DNA of 64,000 nucleotides from Levilactobacillus brevis (GCA_021383565.1 CP079699.1:1674001-1738000), one strand, 5' to 3'. Positions 1 through 10,036 are shown, counted from the stretch's first letter. Notes: generated by a model from the letters alone, not told the origin. Numbers and translations are program-made.

Positions 1-1402
1 TCGCGTACTGGCCAAATTGGTAGGCCGTCACCACGGCGAACCGGGGGATATCCACCGTATCCGCCAGTGGCGCGAAGATCGGCATCGCCAAGACCGCCAG
101 CCCAGACGAGGACGGCACGATGAAGCCCAGAACGAAGAAGATCAGCATCAGAATCAAGATGAAGACCGAACCGCTCACGTGGGCCACCAGCGTCGAGGAA
201 TACTGGAGAATTGTATCGGAGATTAACCCTTCATTCATGACCAAGTTAATCCCTCTGGCCAACCCAATGATTAACGAGACGCCAACCAAACTGGCAGACC
301 CGTTGGTGAAGGCATCGACCACGCCCTTTTCGCCAATCCCGTATTTTCCGGTCGCCGTCAGGAACATGATAATAATGGCGAATGCTAGGAAGGATGAGGC
401 CATAGTTGGGAACCACCAGCCCTGCGACATGACGCCCCACACCATGATGGGGAAGGTCACGACGAACAAAATCAGGATGAGCTTCTTCCGAAAAGTAAAT
501 TCGCTCCCCTCTTCGCTATCACCAGAGGCCACCGACCACATCTTGTTAAAGGATGAGCGGTCCTCGTAGGTGTAGGAGAACGCCGGCGTGGCCTTGACCT
601 TCTTACTGTACCAGTGTAGATACCAAATGACGAAGACGGAGGCCACAATCAACCCAACGATCCGCCACACAATTCCCTCGGTGAAGTTGATGCCGGCCGC
701 GTTGGACGCGATCACCACGGAGAACGGATTAATCGTGGAGAACGAGGTCCCGACCGAACTCGCCAGGAAGATAGCCCCCACACAGACAATGGAATCATAG
801 CCCATCGCAATGAAGATTGGCACCAGAATTGGGTAAAAGGCCACGGCTTCCTCTTCAATCCCACACAGCGTTCCCCCGAGAATCATGAGAATGGCGACCA
901 TGAAGATCAGCATGAACTCGTGACCCTTCGTCTTCTTCGTCAGCGCCAGCAGGCCGGCTTCAAACGCCCCGCTGGCTTTCACCACACCGATGAGACCCCC
1001 TAACACGAAGATGAAGACCATGATATCGACGGCCTCAATGGTTCCTCTCACCATACTACTGGTGATAGCGCCCAGACCAGCCGGATGCTGTTTCAGCCGT
1101 TGATAAGTATTAGGAATCGAGACGGCCTGCGTGATGCCGCCGGAGGTAAACTCGCCAATCTGAATTTTCACGCCGAGTTTATCCAGCTGCTCCTGTGTCG
1201 CCGCTACCTTTTCCGTCTTCCCCGAAGGCTTCGTGATGACCAGCGAAGAACTCGGAGAGTCGTAAGCTAATTTGGAATAAGACCCCGCCGGAATCAACCA
1301 CGTCGCGATTACGGCAACGATGGTTAAGATAAACAGGATCACGAAGGCGCCGGGCATCCGTAGTTTGAATTTTTTCTTAGGTTGTTGTGCTGGTGTATCC
1401 AT
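1..1402 (-). CDS. YfcC-family (ArcD-like) transporter, C-terminus cut by the window edge
   Basis: Integral membrane carrier of the C4-dicarboxylate anaerobic carrier/YfcC family. Family members in lactic acid bacteria sit in arc clusters and are assigned to arginine/ornithine exchange. The ATG at 1402 follows GGGGTGAC and the frame runs open to base 1, giving 467 codons. Visible features are a Lys-rich cytoplasmic start, a first membrane segment near residues 15-32, an extracytoplasmic stretch, and repeated hydrophobic spans including a glycine-rich one with CGIEEE near residue 180 and VPSSSG near the truncated end. It lies 165 bp downstream of arcC on the same strand, so it is probably the porter of the ornithine carbamoyltransferase/carbamate kinase unit. 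The substrate is inferred from context; a dicarboxylate or peptide-related substrate is possible. Confidence 0.85.
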   Translation of the reverse strand, partial: MDTPAQQPKKKFKLRMPGAFVILFILTIVAVIATWLIPAGSYSKLAYDSPSSSLVITKPSGKTEKVAATQEQLDKLGVKIQIGEFTSGGITQAVSIPNTYQRLKQHPAGLGAITSSMVRGTIEAVDIMVFIFVLGGLIGVVKASGAFEAGLLALTKKTKGHEFMLIFMVAILMILGGTLCGIEEEAVAFYPILVPIFIAMGYDSIVCVGAIFLASSVGTSFSTINPFSVVIASNAAGINFTEGIVWRIVGLIVASVFVIWYLHWYSKKVKATPAFSYTYEDRSSFNKMWSVASGDSEEGSEFTFRKKLILILFVVTFPIMVWGVMSQGWWFPTMASSFLAFAIIIMFLTATGKYGIGEKGVVDAFTNGSASLVGVSLIIGLARGINLVMNEGLISDTILQYSSTLVAHVSGSVFILILMLIFFVLGFIVPSSSGLAVLAMPIFAPLADTVDIPRFAVVTAYQFGQYA

Positions 1403-1466
1403 AGTGTCACCCCTTAACGCGTATTTAACTTCTGTCCTGACACGGCGAGTGCCGCCATGCCAAAAC

Positions 1467-1509
1467 GTGGCCCAAAGAACGGGTGTTACGCCAACATCCT
1501 TTGGACCAC
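1467..1509 (-). other. Intercistronic hairpin between arcC and the YfcC gene
   Basis: GTGGCCCAAAG (1467-1477) and CTTTGGACCAC (1499-1509) pair over 11 bp with one G-T wobble and a 21-nt loop. On the minus transcript only a short TTTT follows the stem, so it may be an mRNA-processing or partial-termination element rather than a full terminator. Confidence 0.4.
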
Positions 1510-1566
1510 GCTCTATGTGTTATGCAACCTTTTTCTTAGGTCGGCTTTCTTGCCAGCCGCCGTCAT

Positions 1567-2493
1567 TTATTTAATCAGCGTTCCCACTTTGCCCGCCAAT
1601 GCGTCGTCGAGACGGTCCAGCGACGTAATCAGCGCCGTGCGGTGGGCACCCGAGGCCACGAAGTCCAAGCAAGCTTCGATCTTCGGGAGCATGCTCCCCG
1701 GGGCAAACTGGCCCTCGTTAATGTAACGCCGGGCGTCTTCGGCCGTTAGCTCGCGCAGGACATCTTCGTCCGGCGAGCCGTAGTTCACGTACACCGCGTC
1801 CACGGCCGTCAGGATAATGAGCTGTTCAGCGGCAATGTTAGCGGCCAACAGGGCACTGGAGCGGTCCTTGTCGATCACGGCGGGGACCCCTTTCAAACCA
1901 GTTGGGGTCTGAATCACGGGCACCCCGCCACCGCCACCAGCGATGACCAGATTGTCATTTTCAATCAGATCATTAATGCTCTTCAGCTCGATGATGGTCT
2001 TCGGGAGCGGTGAAGGGACGACCTGCCGATAGCCGCGGCCGGCGTCTTCGACGAAAGTGTAGCCCTTTTCGGCCACAATTCGATCGGCGTCCGCCTTGCT
2101 GTAAAACGCCCCCACCGGTTTCGTTGGATGCTGAAAGGCCGGATCGTTCTCGTCCACCTCAACCTGCGTCACCACAGTCGCCACATCCTTAGTGATCTGC
2201 CGCTGGTGTAGCTCATTTTGCAGGCTCTGTTGGAGGTGGTATCCGATGTAGCCTTGGCTCATGGCCCCACATTCGGGGAAGGGAAAGGCCGCCGTTTGGT
2301 CGTGTTCGGCCGCATAGTTCATTCCCAGATTAATCGCACCCACTTGCGGCCCATTACCGTGACTAATCACGACCTTGTGCCCCGCGGCGACCAACCCAAT
2401 CAGGGAGGTAGCCGTGTGTTTAACGAGTTCCAACTGTTCTTCTGGTGATTTTCCCAGGGCGTTTCCACCCAGGGCAACAACGATTTTTGCCAT
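1567..2493 (-). CDS. arcC: Carbamate kinase
   Basis: Catalyses carbamoyl phosphate + ADP to ATP + CO2 + NH3, the energy-yielding last step of the arginine deiminase pathway, in the cytoplasm. The 308-aa length is normal for the family. The N-terminus [16 protein letters not shown] and the segment [11 protein letters not shown] are carbamate kinase signatures, and a glycine-rich [10 protein letters not shown] lies near residues 185-195. It starts 14 bp downstream of the arcB stop, so the two are surely cotranscribed. The YfcC-type porter follows. No arcA lies between arcB and its promoter; it may be beyond the window edge. The assignment is secure. Confidence 0.97.
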   Translation of the reverse strand: MAKIVVALGGNALGKSPEEQLELVKHTATSLIGLVAAGHKVVISHGNGPQVGAINLGMNYAAEHDQTAAFPFPECGAMSQGYIGYHLQQSLQNELHQRQITKDVATVVTQVEVDENDPAFQHPTKPVGAFYSKADADRIVAEKGYTFVEDAGRGYRQVVPSPLPKTIIELKSINDLIENDNLVIAGGGGGVPVIQTPTGLKGVPAVIDKDRSSALLAANIAAEQLIILTAVDAVYVNYGSPDEDVLRELTAEDARRYINEGQFAPGSMLPKIEACLDFVASGAHRTALITSLDRLDDALAGKVGTLIK

Positions 2494-2507
2494 CTGCTTG
2501 TCCTCCG

Positions 2508-3506
2508 CTATTCGCCTAAGGTAGCGACCATGACCGCCTTAATCGTGTGCATCCGGTTCTCAGCTTCCTGGAAGACCACCGAAGCGGGACTCTCGAAGAC
2601 TTCATCGGTCACTTCCATCTCGGTCAGGCCAAACTTCTCTTCGATTTCTTTGCCGACCTTAGTCTCCGTGTCGTGGAAGGATGGCAGGCAGTGTTCAAAG
2701 ATACAGTTAGGATTGCCCGTCTTCGCCATCATTTCGCTGGTAATCCGGTAAGGCGAAAGCAACTTGATCCGTTCCGTCCAGACCTCGTCGGGTTCACCCA
2801 TGGAGACCCACACGTCGGTATAAAGAACGTCGGACCCCTTGACCCCCTCGTCAACATCATCGGTGATGAAGATGGTGGCGCCGGTCTGTTCAGCAATCGC
2901 ATCGACCTTGGCCAGCAGTTCTGGCGTTGGATTCAGTTCCTTCGGGCACACGAGGTGGTAGGTCATCCCCATGATGGCCGCACCAATCATCAAGGCATTG
3001 GCCACGTTGTTCCGACCATCCCCCACGTATGTAAAGTGGATCTGGTCGTAAGGTTTCTTCAGGATTTCCTTCGCCGTTAGGAAGTCGGCCAGCACTTGGG
3101 TCGGATGATCTTCATCGGTCAGACCGTTCCAAACAGGCACGCCGGAATACTTCGCCAATGTTTCCACCGTCCGTTGAGAGAAGCCCCGGTATTCGATACC
3201 ATCAAACATCCCGCCCAGCACGCGAGCCGTGTCCTTCGCCGACTCCTTCTTGCCCATCTGGGTTCCGGATGGTCCGAGATAAGTGACGTGGGCACCCTGG
3301 TCGTAGGCCCCCACTTCGAATGCACAACGGGTCCGCGTCGAGTTCTTTTCAAAAATTAGGGCGATGTTTTTGCCTTTTAACTTTTGCTGTTCCGTACCGG
3401 CATACTTGGCCTTCTTGAGGTCTTCGGCCAATTGTAACAGGAAGCCCATTTCCTTAGGGGTGTAGTCCAATAACGTGAGAAAACTCCGATTCCGCAAATT
3501 GTACAT
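2508..3506 (-). CDS. arcB: Ornithine carbamoyltransferase, catabolic
   Basis: Interconverts citrulline + phosphate and ornithine + carbamoyl phosphate; here probably in the catabolic arginine deiminase direction, feeding ArcC. The carbamoyl-phosphate loop [12 protein letters not shown] is near residue 56, the HPTQ motif near 140, and [10 protein letters not shown] and [10 protein letters not shown] are present. The 332-aa length is typical. The ATG is preceded by AGGAGGAATTAAC. It is the first gene of the minus-strand unit arcB-arcC-YfcC, and a cre-like site lies about 40 bp upstream of the start. A putrescine carbamoyltransferase is less likely because the ornithine-type SMGE segment is present. 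Confidence 0.96.
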   Translation of the reverse strand: MYNLRNRSFLTLLDYTPKEMGFLLQLAEDLKKAKYAGTEQQKLKGKNIALIFEKNSTRTRCAFEVGAYDQGAHVTYLGPSGTQMGKKESAKDTARVLGGMFDGIEYRGFSQRTVETLAKYSGVPVWNGLTDEDHPTQVLADFLTAKEILKKPYDQIHFTYVGDGRNNVANALMIGAAIMGMTYHLVCPKELNPTPELLAKVDAIAEQTGATIFITDDVDEGVKGSDVLYTDVWVSMGEPDEVWTERIKLLSPYRITSEMMAKTGNPNCIFEHCLPSFHDTETKVGKEIEEKFGLTEMEVTDEVFESPASVVFQEAENRMHTIKAVMVATLGE

Positions 3507-3542
3507 TGTTAATTCCTCCTTTGTTATTTACAATGACAGTAT

Positions 3543-3557
3543 ATGTAATCGGTTTCG
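3543..3557. promoter_or_regulatory. cre-like site upstream of arcB
   Basis: ATGTAATCGGTTTCG matches the CcpA consensus WTGNAANCGNWNNCW at every fixed base and misses only the last W. It lies in the arcB promoter region, which fits catabolite repression of arginine catabolism as known in lactobacilli. Binding is inferred. Confidence 0.5.
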
Positions 3558-3695
3558 TAAAACTTCACGAAGCTTCACAACGTGCGTAAAATATTAAAAA
3601 ATTTCTACGCCATCTTTTTGGTTCGGTGGTTCCTTTGCCCACCATCACCCTTTTACAACGTCCGTTCACCCATTGTGTGAGGAGTTCTATCAATT

Positions 3696-4994
3696 ATGCT
3701 GAAACCATCTCGCTTCATCAGTCACGAACGCTACCGCCGAATTTTGATTGCGGCCACCTGCATTGCCCTGGCCTCGCAGGTCAACTTTTCCGCCTACACC
3801 CCGGGGTTTATCCTAACCCTGTCGGTCTTACTACTGCCTATCTTTCTGTATTTCAACGCCGACCTGAATCCTATCCACCTCACCCTAGCTATCGCGCTGG
3901 CCTCGCCCCTCTTTCGGGGAATTCTGCTATCTATCGGCAATGATGTCAGCCGCACCGATAACTTACGCTATGTGATTGCCGATATGGCCTTTTACGCCTG
4001 CTATGGCCTACTGTATTACGGCCTCTACTGGCGCAAGGGAGAGCGCAACAATAGCTCCTTTCTATTGACGATCATCGTCTGCGACTACCTCGCCAACCTG
4101 CTGGAAGTCAGCATTCTGACCGGCTTCACCGACTATCACTACCGCCTGTTTCAACTGCTCTTCGTGACCGCACTGATTCGCAGCCTAATTAGCTGCGGAC
4201 TGGCCTTTCTCTACCACCACTTTACGCTACTGATTCGCGACGAGGACCATGAGCAACAATACTACCACTTCATCTGGGTGGCCTCCGTCGTGAAGAGTGA
4301 GGTCTACTTCATGCGCAAGAGCATTACGGAAATCGAAAACGTCATGAAAAACGCCTATCTCCTGAACAAACACCTCCAAGAGGACAACGCCACACCGGCG
4401 GAACAGGAGATGGCCTTGACCATTGCCCGCGACGTCCACGAGATCAAGAAGGATTATCAAAACGTTATTTGTGGTCTCGGTAGCTACTTTGGCAACGACC
4501 AGACCGCCCCCATGCAGCTGGCAGATATCCTCAAGGTGACGACCCGCTACATTCGTGAGGCGTTGAAGGAACATCAACGTGGCATCGTCATCGAGACCCA
4601 TAGTCACGTCGATCTCGTGGTCCCCAACCACTATTACGTGGTGTCCATTCTCTCAAACCTCATCTTCAATAGCGCCGATGCCCTGCTGGACCAGTCCAAG
4701 GGCCACATTCGCATTACCGTGGCCGACGCCGGTCCCAACATCATCATGACTGTGAGCGACAACGGCAGTGGGATGGACGCTGACACGCAAGCCATGATCT
4801 TTCAGCCGGGATTTAGTACCAAGTTCGACCAGGTCACGGGCAACGTTTACCGCGGTATCGGCCTCTCCCACGTAAAGATCATCGTTCAGGAACAATTCGA
4901 CGGCGACATCCGCGTGGACTCCACCCCCGGCAAAGGCACTAGTTTTGAAATCACCCTCAACAAACAACGACTGACACAGGAGGCGCCCCAATGA
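3696..4994 (+). CDS. Membrane sensor histidine kinase, GlnK/YcbA-like (GHKL)
   Basis: Sensor kinase of a two-component system at the cell membrane. Hydrophobic segments fill about residues 10-185, with only short loops. A dimerisation/phosphoacceptor helix carries RDVHEIKKDY around residue 250. The C-terminal GHKL ATPase shows the N box (LSNLIFNSADALL), the G1 box DNGSGMD, and a GIGLSHV box. It overlaps the response regulator gene by ATGA, so the two are translationally coupled. The partner's YcbB-type C-terminus places the pair near GlnK/GlnL of Bacillus, which responds to glutamine. The signal here is unknown, and the arc operon, divergently transcribed, is a possible target. Confidence 0.9.
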   Translation: MLKPSRFISHERYRRILIAATCIALASQVNFSAYTPGFILTLSVLLLPIFLYFNADLNPIHLTLAIALASPLFRGILLSIGNDVSRTDNLRYVIADMAFYACYGLLYYGLYWRKGERNNSSFLLTIIVCDYLANLLEVSILTGFTDYHYRLFQLLFVTALIRSLISCGLAFLYHHFTLLIRDEDHEQQYYHFIWVASVVKSEVYFMRKSITEIENVMKNAYLLNKHLQEDNATPAEQEMALTIARDVHEIKKDYQNVICGLGSYFGNDQTAPMQLADILKVTTRYIREALKEHQRGIVIETHSHVDLVVPNHYYVVSILSNLIFNSADALLDQSKGHIRITVADAGPNIIMTVSDNGSGMDADTQAMIFQPGFSTKFDQVTGNVYRGIGLSHVKIIVQEQFDGDIRVDSTPGKGTSFEITLNKQRLTQEAPQ

Positions 4995-5821
4995 ATTTTT
5001 ATATCGTTGATGATGACCCCGCCATCCCCATGATGTTGCGGCGGATTCTGGAACAAGACCCGACCAACAGTGTGGTGGGAACGGCCCCGACCGCGCAGAA
5101 GGCCATCGCCGACATCATGCTACTCGACGTGGATATTGTCCTGGTCGACCTGCTAATGCCCGGCATGTCGGGCATCGAGCTGGTCGATAAGCTTAAACGC
5201 CTACACCCCACGTTACGATTCATCATGATCTCTCAGGTCAAGGACGCCGATCTCCGGGCCGAGGCCTACCAAGCCGGCATTGAATTCTTTATCGACAAAC
5301 CCATCAACCTGATTGAGGTCAAGACGGTCGTCGAGAAGGTCGCCCAAAACATTCAAATGGCGGCCAAACTCAATGACATTCAATCACTCGTGGGCGGTGT
5401 GACAACTGCCAAACCCGCGGTCGACCCGCATCAGGCCCAAAAGGCCAAAATTCTCTCGATCTTGCGTTTCCTCGGGATTACCTCCGAGGCCGGATCCGCC
5501 GACATTTTAGCCATTACCCAGATCATGATCGACCAGCAACTTAGCTTCCGCGAGATCGACTTCAACGTGGCCTACCACATCGACGACCGCGAGAAAAAGA
5601 TTGTCTTTCAGCGCGTGCGCCGGGCCATCAAGACCGGTCTAACTAACCTGGCTCACCTGTGTCTGGACGACATGGGCGATGAGATCGTGGTCGAATACGC
5701 CAACACGCTGTACGAGTACAAGAACGTCCGCAGTGAGATGCTCTACCTGGAGGGTGAGCGGAGTACGCGCGGGAAGACTTCGCTCAAACGGTTTTTCGAT
5801 GGCCTGGTGCAAGAGGTCTAG
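4991..5821 (+). CDS. Response regulator with YcbB-type DNA-binding domain (GlnL-like)
   Basis: Partner of the upstream kinase. The N-terminal receiver domain spans about residues 1-120, with acidic residues DDD near position 8, phosphoacceptor Asp in VDLLMPGMSG near 54, and Lys in FIDKPIN near 100. The C-terminal part (about 150-276) matches the YcbB/GlnL domain: LRFLGITSEAGS, then the basic FQRVRRAIKTGL and the EYANTLYEYKNVRSEM segment. The 276-aa length is normal for this class. Its start overlaps the kinase stop. A bidirectional terminator follows at 6003-6047. Targets are not visible from the sequence. Confidence 0.9.
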   Translation: MNFYIVDDDPAIPMMLRRILEQDPTNSVVGTAPTAQKAIADIMLLDVDIVLVDLLMPGMSGIELVDKLKRLHPTLRFIMISQVKDADLRAEAYQAGIEFFIDKPINLIEVKTVVEKVAQNIQMAAKLNDIQSLVGGVTTAKPAVDPHQAQKAKILSILRFLGITSEAGSADILAITQIMIDQQLSFREIDFNVAYHIDDREKKIVFQRVRRAIKTGLTNLAHLCLDDMGDEIVVEYANTLYEYKNVRSEMLYLEGERSTRGKTSLKRFFDGLVQEV

Positions 5822-6002
5822 CGTTTTCGGCTCAAAGTGAGGAAAAAGACTGTTCTTTAGCCTGTCCCATCCTCCCCACCGCGATCCAGACCAATTGGGC
5901 GAACGGCAAGGCAACCAGCACGCGACAATCATATTGTCCTGGATGTTATCCTTGTCACACTGCGGCTTCTGGCTGCTATCTAACCTTCAGTTATTCAAAC
6001 AC

Positions 6003-6047
6003 AAAAGGCGTTGACCATCGAAAATTATTCGGTGATCAACGCCTTTT
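6003..6047. terminator. Bidirectional terminator between convergent genes
   Basis: AAAAGGCGTTGA...TCAACGCCTTTT forms a long stem with a 9-nt AT-rich centre and T-rich flanks on both sides. It serves the response regulator (plus) and the glutathione peroxidase (minus). Confidence 0.85.
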
Positions 6048-6057
6048 GATTAGTCCT

Positions 6058-6537
6058 TTATTTAGCTGGCACGCTTAACGCTTGAACAATCGCGTCCTCA
6101 AAACTTTCTGGCTTAGTAACCGGCGCGTAGCGGTCAATCAGCTGGCCGTCGCGACCGATCAGAAACTTGGTGAAGTTCCACTTAATCCGACCATGTCCGG
6201 CCGTGGCCTTCAGGTAGGTGAACAGTGGGTCCTCATCGTCGCCGTTAACCCGAACCTGCTTGGTCATGGGGAACGTCACGCCGTAGTGCATCTGACAAAA
6301 GTCACTGGTGGCTTCATCCGAATCGAGCTCTTGATGGAACTGATTGGACGGCAACCCCAGCACATCTAAGCCCCGTTTATGGTACTTCTTGTACAGAGCT
6401 TCAATTCCCTCCAGTTGTGGCGCCAGACCACACTTACTGGCCGTATTGACGATCAGGACCACACGTCCGCGGTAAGTGTTGAAATCAATGGTCTGGCCGC
6501 TCATTTCGGTCTCGGTAAAGTCGTAAATCGCTGTCAT
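6058..6537 (-). CDS. Glutathione peroxidase family protein
   Basis: Thiol peroxidase of the GPx/BsaA family that reduces hydroperoxides in the cytoplasm, in bacteria usually with thioredoxin-like reductants. At 159 aa it has the usual bacterial length. The peroxidatic region reads NTASKCGLAPQLEG, with Cys near residue 36 in place of selenocysteine. The LGLPSNQFHQEL block and the conserved RIKWNFTKFLI motif with its catalytic Trp are present. ATG lies 10 nt after AGGAAG. A -10-like TATAAT lies at 6634-6639, about 100 nt upstream. It ends at the shared terminator with the two-component system. Confidence 0.93.
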   Translation of the reverse strand: MTAIYDFTETEMSGQTIDFNTYRGRVVLIVNTASKCGLAPQLEGIEALYKKYHKRGLDVLGLPSNQFHQELDSDEATSDFCQMHYGVTFPMTKQVRVNGDDEDPLFTYLKATAGHGRIKWNFTKFLIGRDGQLIDRYAPVTKPESFEDAIVQALSVPAK

Positions 6538-6662
6538 TTAAAAAACTTCCTTCCTAAAGAACAGGGGGATGCCTCGTCAGCACCCCCACCGTTCGCAAAA
6601 GTAAATTCCATTCATTAAATTGTGCATAACTCAATTATACGCCAATTGTTTTCAAATGACAG

Positions 6663-7160
6663 TTATTCAACAGCTTGATAAACCGTGGCAAAGCTCCCGT
6701 TCCAGATTCCCTCGTGATGCCGCCGAATCACGTCCGCCGACAATTCTGGGGTGTCAAAGGTCGTGCTCATCCCGGCAATCGTAATCATATCGAAGCCACG
6801 GTCATGCCCGACCCGAAAGGCCGTGTCCACGCAGTACTCCGTTTGCAAGCCACAGATTTCCACGCTCTGGGCTTCAATGTGGTGTAGCCGTTCGGCCAGG
6901 CCAGTTTCGTAGAAGGAATCCGAATGGTATTTCAGAAAAACCGTATCACTCGGTTGCTGGTTCAACCGCGCGTCTAATCGCCAAGCCTCGCTGCCATACG
7001 GCAATTCCTCGTCGGTATGCTGCATAAAAATAACGGGTCGTTCTTCATCGTGGTAAATATCCAGGCGTTCGTTAATCCGGTCAACCAATTCCGCGTAGCC
7101 CGCGGCTTGATTCAACCCATTCTGAACGTCAATCACTAACAATACATCTGCCTGTGGCAT
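6663..7160 (-). CDS. Cysteine hydrolase (isochorismatase-like) family protein
   Basis: Small cytoplasmic hydrolase of the isochorismatase/nicotinamidase superfamily, 165 aa from the chosen start. The catalytic triad is visible as Asp in LLVIDVQNG near residue 10, Lys in VFLKYHSDSF near 95, and Cys in GLQTEYCVDTAF near 120. The frame could begin at 7202, but the ATG at 7160 has AAGGGTGACGACC just upstream and starts at the conserved first strand, so 7160 is preferred. The substrate cannot be read from the sequence. It stands alone between the peroxidase and the GH59 gene. Confidence 0.88.
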   Translation of the reverse strand: MPQADVLLVIDVQNGLNQAAGYAELVDRINERLDIYHDEERPVIFMQHTDEELPYGSEAWRLDARLNQQPSDTVFLKYHSDSFYETGLAERLHHIEAQSVEICGLQTEYCVDTAFRVGHDRGFDMITIAGMSTTFDTPELSADVIRRHHEGIWNGSFATVYQAVE

Positions 7161-7353
7161 GGTCGTCACCCTTTCGCGCCTTAGTTGTTTTGAGTGTAGC
7201 ACGCTTTCCTTAAAATTTCATCACTCAAGGGGTGCCAGCCACCGGCTAATTCATGTTGACTGTCAAACGCACATCGGCGATACCGTTAAGGGGCGGTGTG
7301 ATTGGTAGGGAAACGTGAAGGACCAGTACCCTGGTTGCCTCACGGGACACCAT

Positions 7354-9885
7354 TTACCGGTAGAACCCAAGCGCATCTAACGTATACGTCCCGGCCGTCA
7401 CGTCCACGGTCACATGATGCTTAACTGCCGATAGTCCTAAGAAAATGGCGTTCTCCGCCTTATCGGCCGCACGTTGGGGCTGGAAGTTGGGAACGAGTAA
7501 GTGCCCATCCACCTTGATGGTCAACCGACTTGCCACCTTCTGTTGACCATAGAGGGCGAACCCAGTTCCTGTGAAGTCAAAGGCCACCTGTGTCTGCGAA
7601 CCCGCCTGTCCGGTCGACAACGTCCGGTTCCAAATCGTATTGCCCAAGCCACAGACGTGTTGCCAGTCGCCACAATAGGAGACGCGTTCATCAAGGTCAT
7701 CGATTCGCTGATACTGAACACCATCCGCAACATCATTCTTCTCCACGATAATCTGGTTAATTTCCGTGTGGTAATAGCCCGTCCCCACTTTAACCCGTCC
7801 GCTGTAATGCGGGTTGTCCGTGTCAACGTAGGTTAAGACGATACGCCCATCCACGCTAGCCGTTAATCGATTGCCGTGGATACCGAAGCTCAGCTGATGC
7901 TGACGGCTTAAATCCAAATTATCCACGTGCTGTAACGCAACCACACGGTCATCCTTGATGAGTTGGCAGCCGCCATCCGTAGCCAATTTGAAGACGTATG
8001 GCGCACTCTCCAGACGCCCTTTGACATCCGTAACTTGATACAAGCCGATGCCCAGGTAGTTACCGCTCGGCGAGTTCTGTTGCGTCTGCTGATCAAACTT
8101 GAACGAGAGGCGGACGGTGTAGTTCCGCCAACGGTCGTCTCCCAACGTGAAGTTTGGTGCATAGGAATATTCCCAATCCAAGGCACGCTGGGCTTCCGTA
8201 ATCTGTTGGCGCAAGACGCCTTGACCATCACGATATTCGACCTCAAAGGCCCCACCTTGGTCCGTGGTATATCGCGGCGTTCCCCCACGCTTATTCTGAT
8301 AGTCCGCCGCGTAACCAAAGTCATCCTGGTAAAAGATCGCCTGACTATCTGCGACATCTAGCAGATCATTGTTGACGGGCGCCGTTTGCCGGGTGTAAAC
8401 AACGGCCGGATCATGGGACAAGTCTAAGGTCGTGGCGGTCACAATCGCATGTGGCCGGACTTGCACGGTGAGCTGTCCGGCCTTAGCCGTTATCGTTTCG
8501 CGCTGGCGTTTTAACCCGCTATCATAAGGCTGACCGGCTTCTGGTCCGCGGCTCTCCCAGATCGTGACGGGCTTACCCATTGCCGGTAAGTTCTGGAGTT
8601 GTAACGTATAGGTTCGTGGTTCGGCGCTGTCATTGACAAAAATCGTGGAGAAGTCCTGCTTATCCGGGGCTACCAATGTGAGGTAACTCGGTGCGGCCGT
8701 CTGAGTGGTCAGATTCTCCGTTCCACCCACGCGGCTATCACAGGCACTCGGCAGGTACCGCCATGGATTGGACTCGTGCCATCCCGCCTGAGCGAAGTCC
8801 GTGAAGTGCTTCATCACCTGTAACCCCACGTTATCGACTTCAAAGTACCCCGACCACGGACGGTTCGCCGTAATCAATTCCTTGTGGCTGTAGTTCACCC
8901 CCGGATAGTAGGCCGCAACTGCTGGCTGGAAAATGTAAAAGGTTCGCCGTGACTTGACGTAGCTCTTAATCAAGCGATTGGCCACATCCAACCCACTCTG
9001 CTTCCCGCCAATACCATCACCGGAACTGGCCCGTACCCGGTATTTACCAAAGGTCATTGGCGCGATGCCTTCGCTGTACCAAACCTCGTGCTGTTGGTCA
9101 TCGGCTAAGCGTTTATATTGATTGTGGGGCCCATCATCGGTATTGTAGTGATAGCCGACTGCCGCCACCCGCTTCAAAAGCTCGGGGTCATTGAGTAGTG
9201 CATCGCCGAAGTCCGTCTCGTAGTTCTGATCGGCCGCGATTATCTTGATATGCTGATACTGGGAAAACGGGAAGTCAGCGGGAAAATCCGTATCCGTCCG
9301 TAGACGATCCGCAAACCATTTAATCCACCGATACATCGGGTGCTTAGTCTCATTACGGTCCGGATCAACATAATCAAAGAGATATCCGAACTGCTGGTAG
9401 GCCGCCACAATCGTCTGCTTATAGAGTTGATACATGGGCTCGTACGCGTCGGAACTCACCAAACGATCAGGATCATCGCTCTTGACAGCCTGCCACAGAG
9501 GCCGCAGATAACCCGGTTCTCCCCACCGCAAGAGGCTGGTCTTCAGCTGTGGATTCAGGGCCTTCGCGTCGGCAATGAGCTGATACCCCGCGCCGCGCAA
9601 GACGTTGGCGGGTTCGGTGGCGGAGCGCTTGGTGGCGGGTTCCGTCCCCGACGACGTATTGGCATCATCCCCCAGTTCCAGCTTAATCATCGTCATCAGC
9701 GGATGGTGCCCACCAAAGAGAATCTGTAAAATTTGCTGGTAGCTGGCTGGATGTTCCGCCTTATAATCCAGCAATAATCGTGAAGAGTTGTTACAGCTCA
9801 GATAACCGAAGCCTTTGAACGTATTGGCGTCCTGCGCCGTCGTATCCAACAAATCACCATTAATCATTACTTGTGTCGTATTCAT
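7354..9885 (-). CDS. Glycoside hydrolase family 59 (galactocerebrosidase-type), cytoplasmic
   Basis: About 843 aa, resembling animal beta-galactocerebrosidase and bacterial GH59 exo-beta-galactosidases. The start FKGFGYLSCNNSSRLLLDY and the block KLELGDDANTSSGTEP match the GH59 TIM barrel. A DYVDPDRNETKH segment (near residue 179) holds the expected acid/base Glu and EVWYSEG (near 272) the nucleophile. A beta-sandwich and a lectin-like C-terminal region follow from about residue 400 onward. No signal peptide is present, so the enzyme should act on imported oligosaccharides. ATG 9885 is preferred over GTG 9897 because GGAG abuts the GTG too closely. It is divergent from the LacI gene and near the glucuronide operon. 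Confidence 0.83.
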   Translation of the reverse strand: MNTTQVMINGDLLDTTAQDANTFKGFGYLSCNNSSRLLLDYKAEHPASYQQILQILFGGHHPLMTMIKLELGDDANTSSGTEPATKRSATEPANVLRGAGYQLIADAKALNPQLKTSLLRWGEPGYLRPLWQAVKSDDPDRLVSSDAYEPMYQLYKQTIVAAYQQFGYLFDYVDPDRNETKHPMYRWIKWFADRLRTDTDFPADFPFSQYQHIKIIAADQNYETDFGDALLNDPELLKRVAAVGYHYNTDDGPHNQYKRLADDQQHEVWYSEGIAPMTFGKYRVRASSGDGIGGKQSGLDVANRLIKSYVKSRRTFYIFQPAVAAYYPGVNYSHKELITANRPWSGYFEVDNVGLQVMKHFTDFAQAGWHESNPWRYLPSACDSRVGGTENLTTQTAAPSYLTLVAPDKQDFSTIFVNDSAEPRTYTLQLQNLPAMGKPVTIWESRGPEAGQPYDSGLKRQRETITAKAGQLTVQVRPHAIVTATTLDLSHDPAVVYTRQTAPVNNDLLDVADSQAIFYQDDFGYAADYQNKRGGTPRYTTDQGGAFEVEYRDGQGVLRQQITEAQRALDWEYSYAPNFTLGDDRWRNYTVRLSFKFDQQTQQNSPSGNYLGIGLYQVTDVKGRLESAPYVFKLATDGGCQLIKDDRVVALQHVDNLDLSRQHQLSFGIHGNRLTASVDGRIVLTYVDTDNPHYSGRVKVGTGYYHTEINQIIVEKNDVADGVQYQRIDDLDERVSYCGDWQHVCGLGNTIWNRTLSTGQAGSQTQVAFDFTGTGFALYGQQKVASRLTIKVDGHLLVPNFQPQRAADKAENAIFLGLSAVKHHVTVDVTAGTYTLDALGFYR

Positions 9886-10036
9886 GATTCGTGTCACACT
9901 CCAATCTCAATCTAAAAGTGAAGAAAGTACGAAAATTCAATTTTATCCGCTATTTTTCTGAAATTTACGGCTATAATAATTATATGGAATGGAATACATA
10001 GCCTATAAATAAATCTAATCAAAGGAGGACTGCCCG

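Noticed and set aside
120-800. Plus-strand frames opposite the YfcC gene
   Set aside because: Mirror of the membrane-protein frame; the minus-strand translation has clear spans and family motifs.
7908-8361. Overlapping frames on both strands within the GH59 gene
   Set aside because: No ribosome sites and no recognisable motifs; the GH59 frame is continuous through the region.
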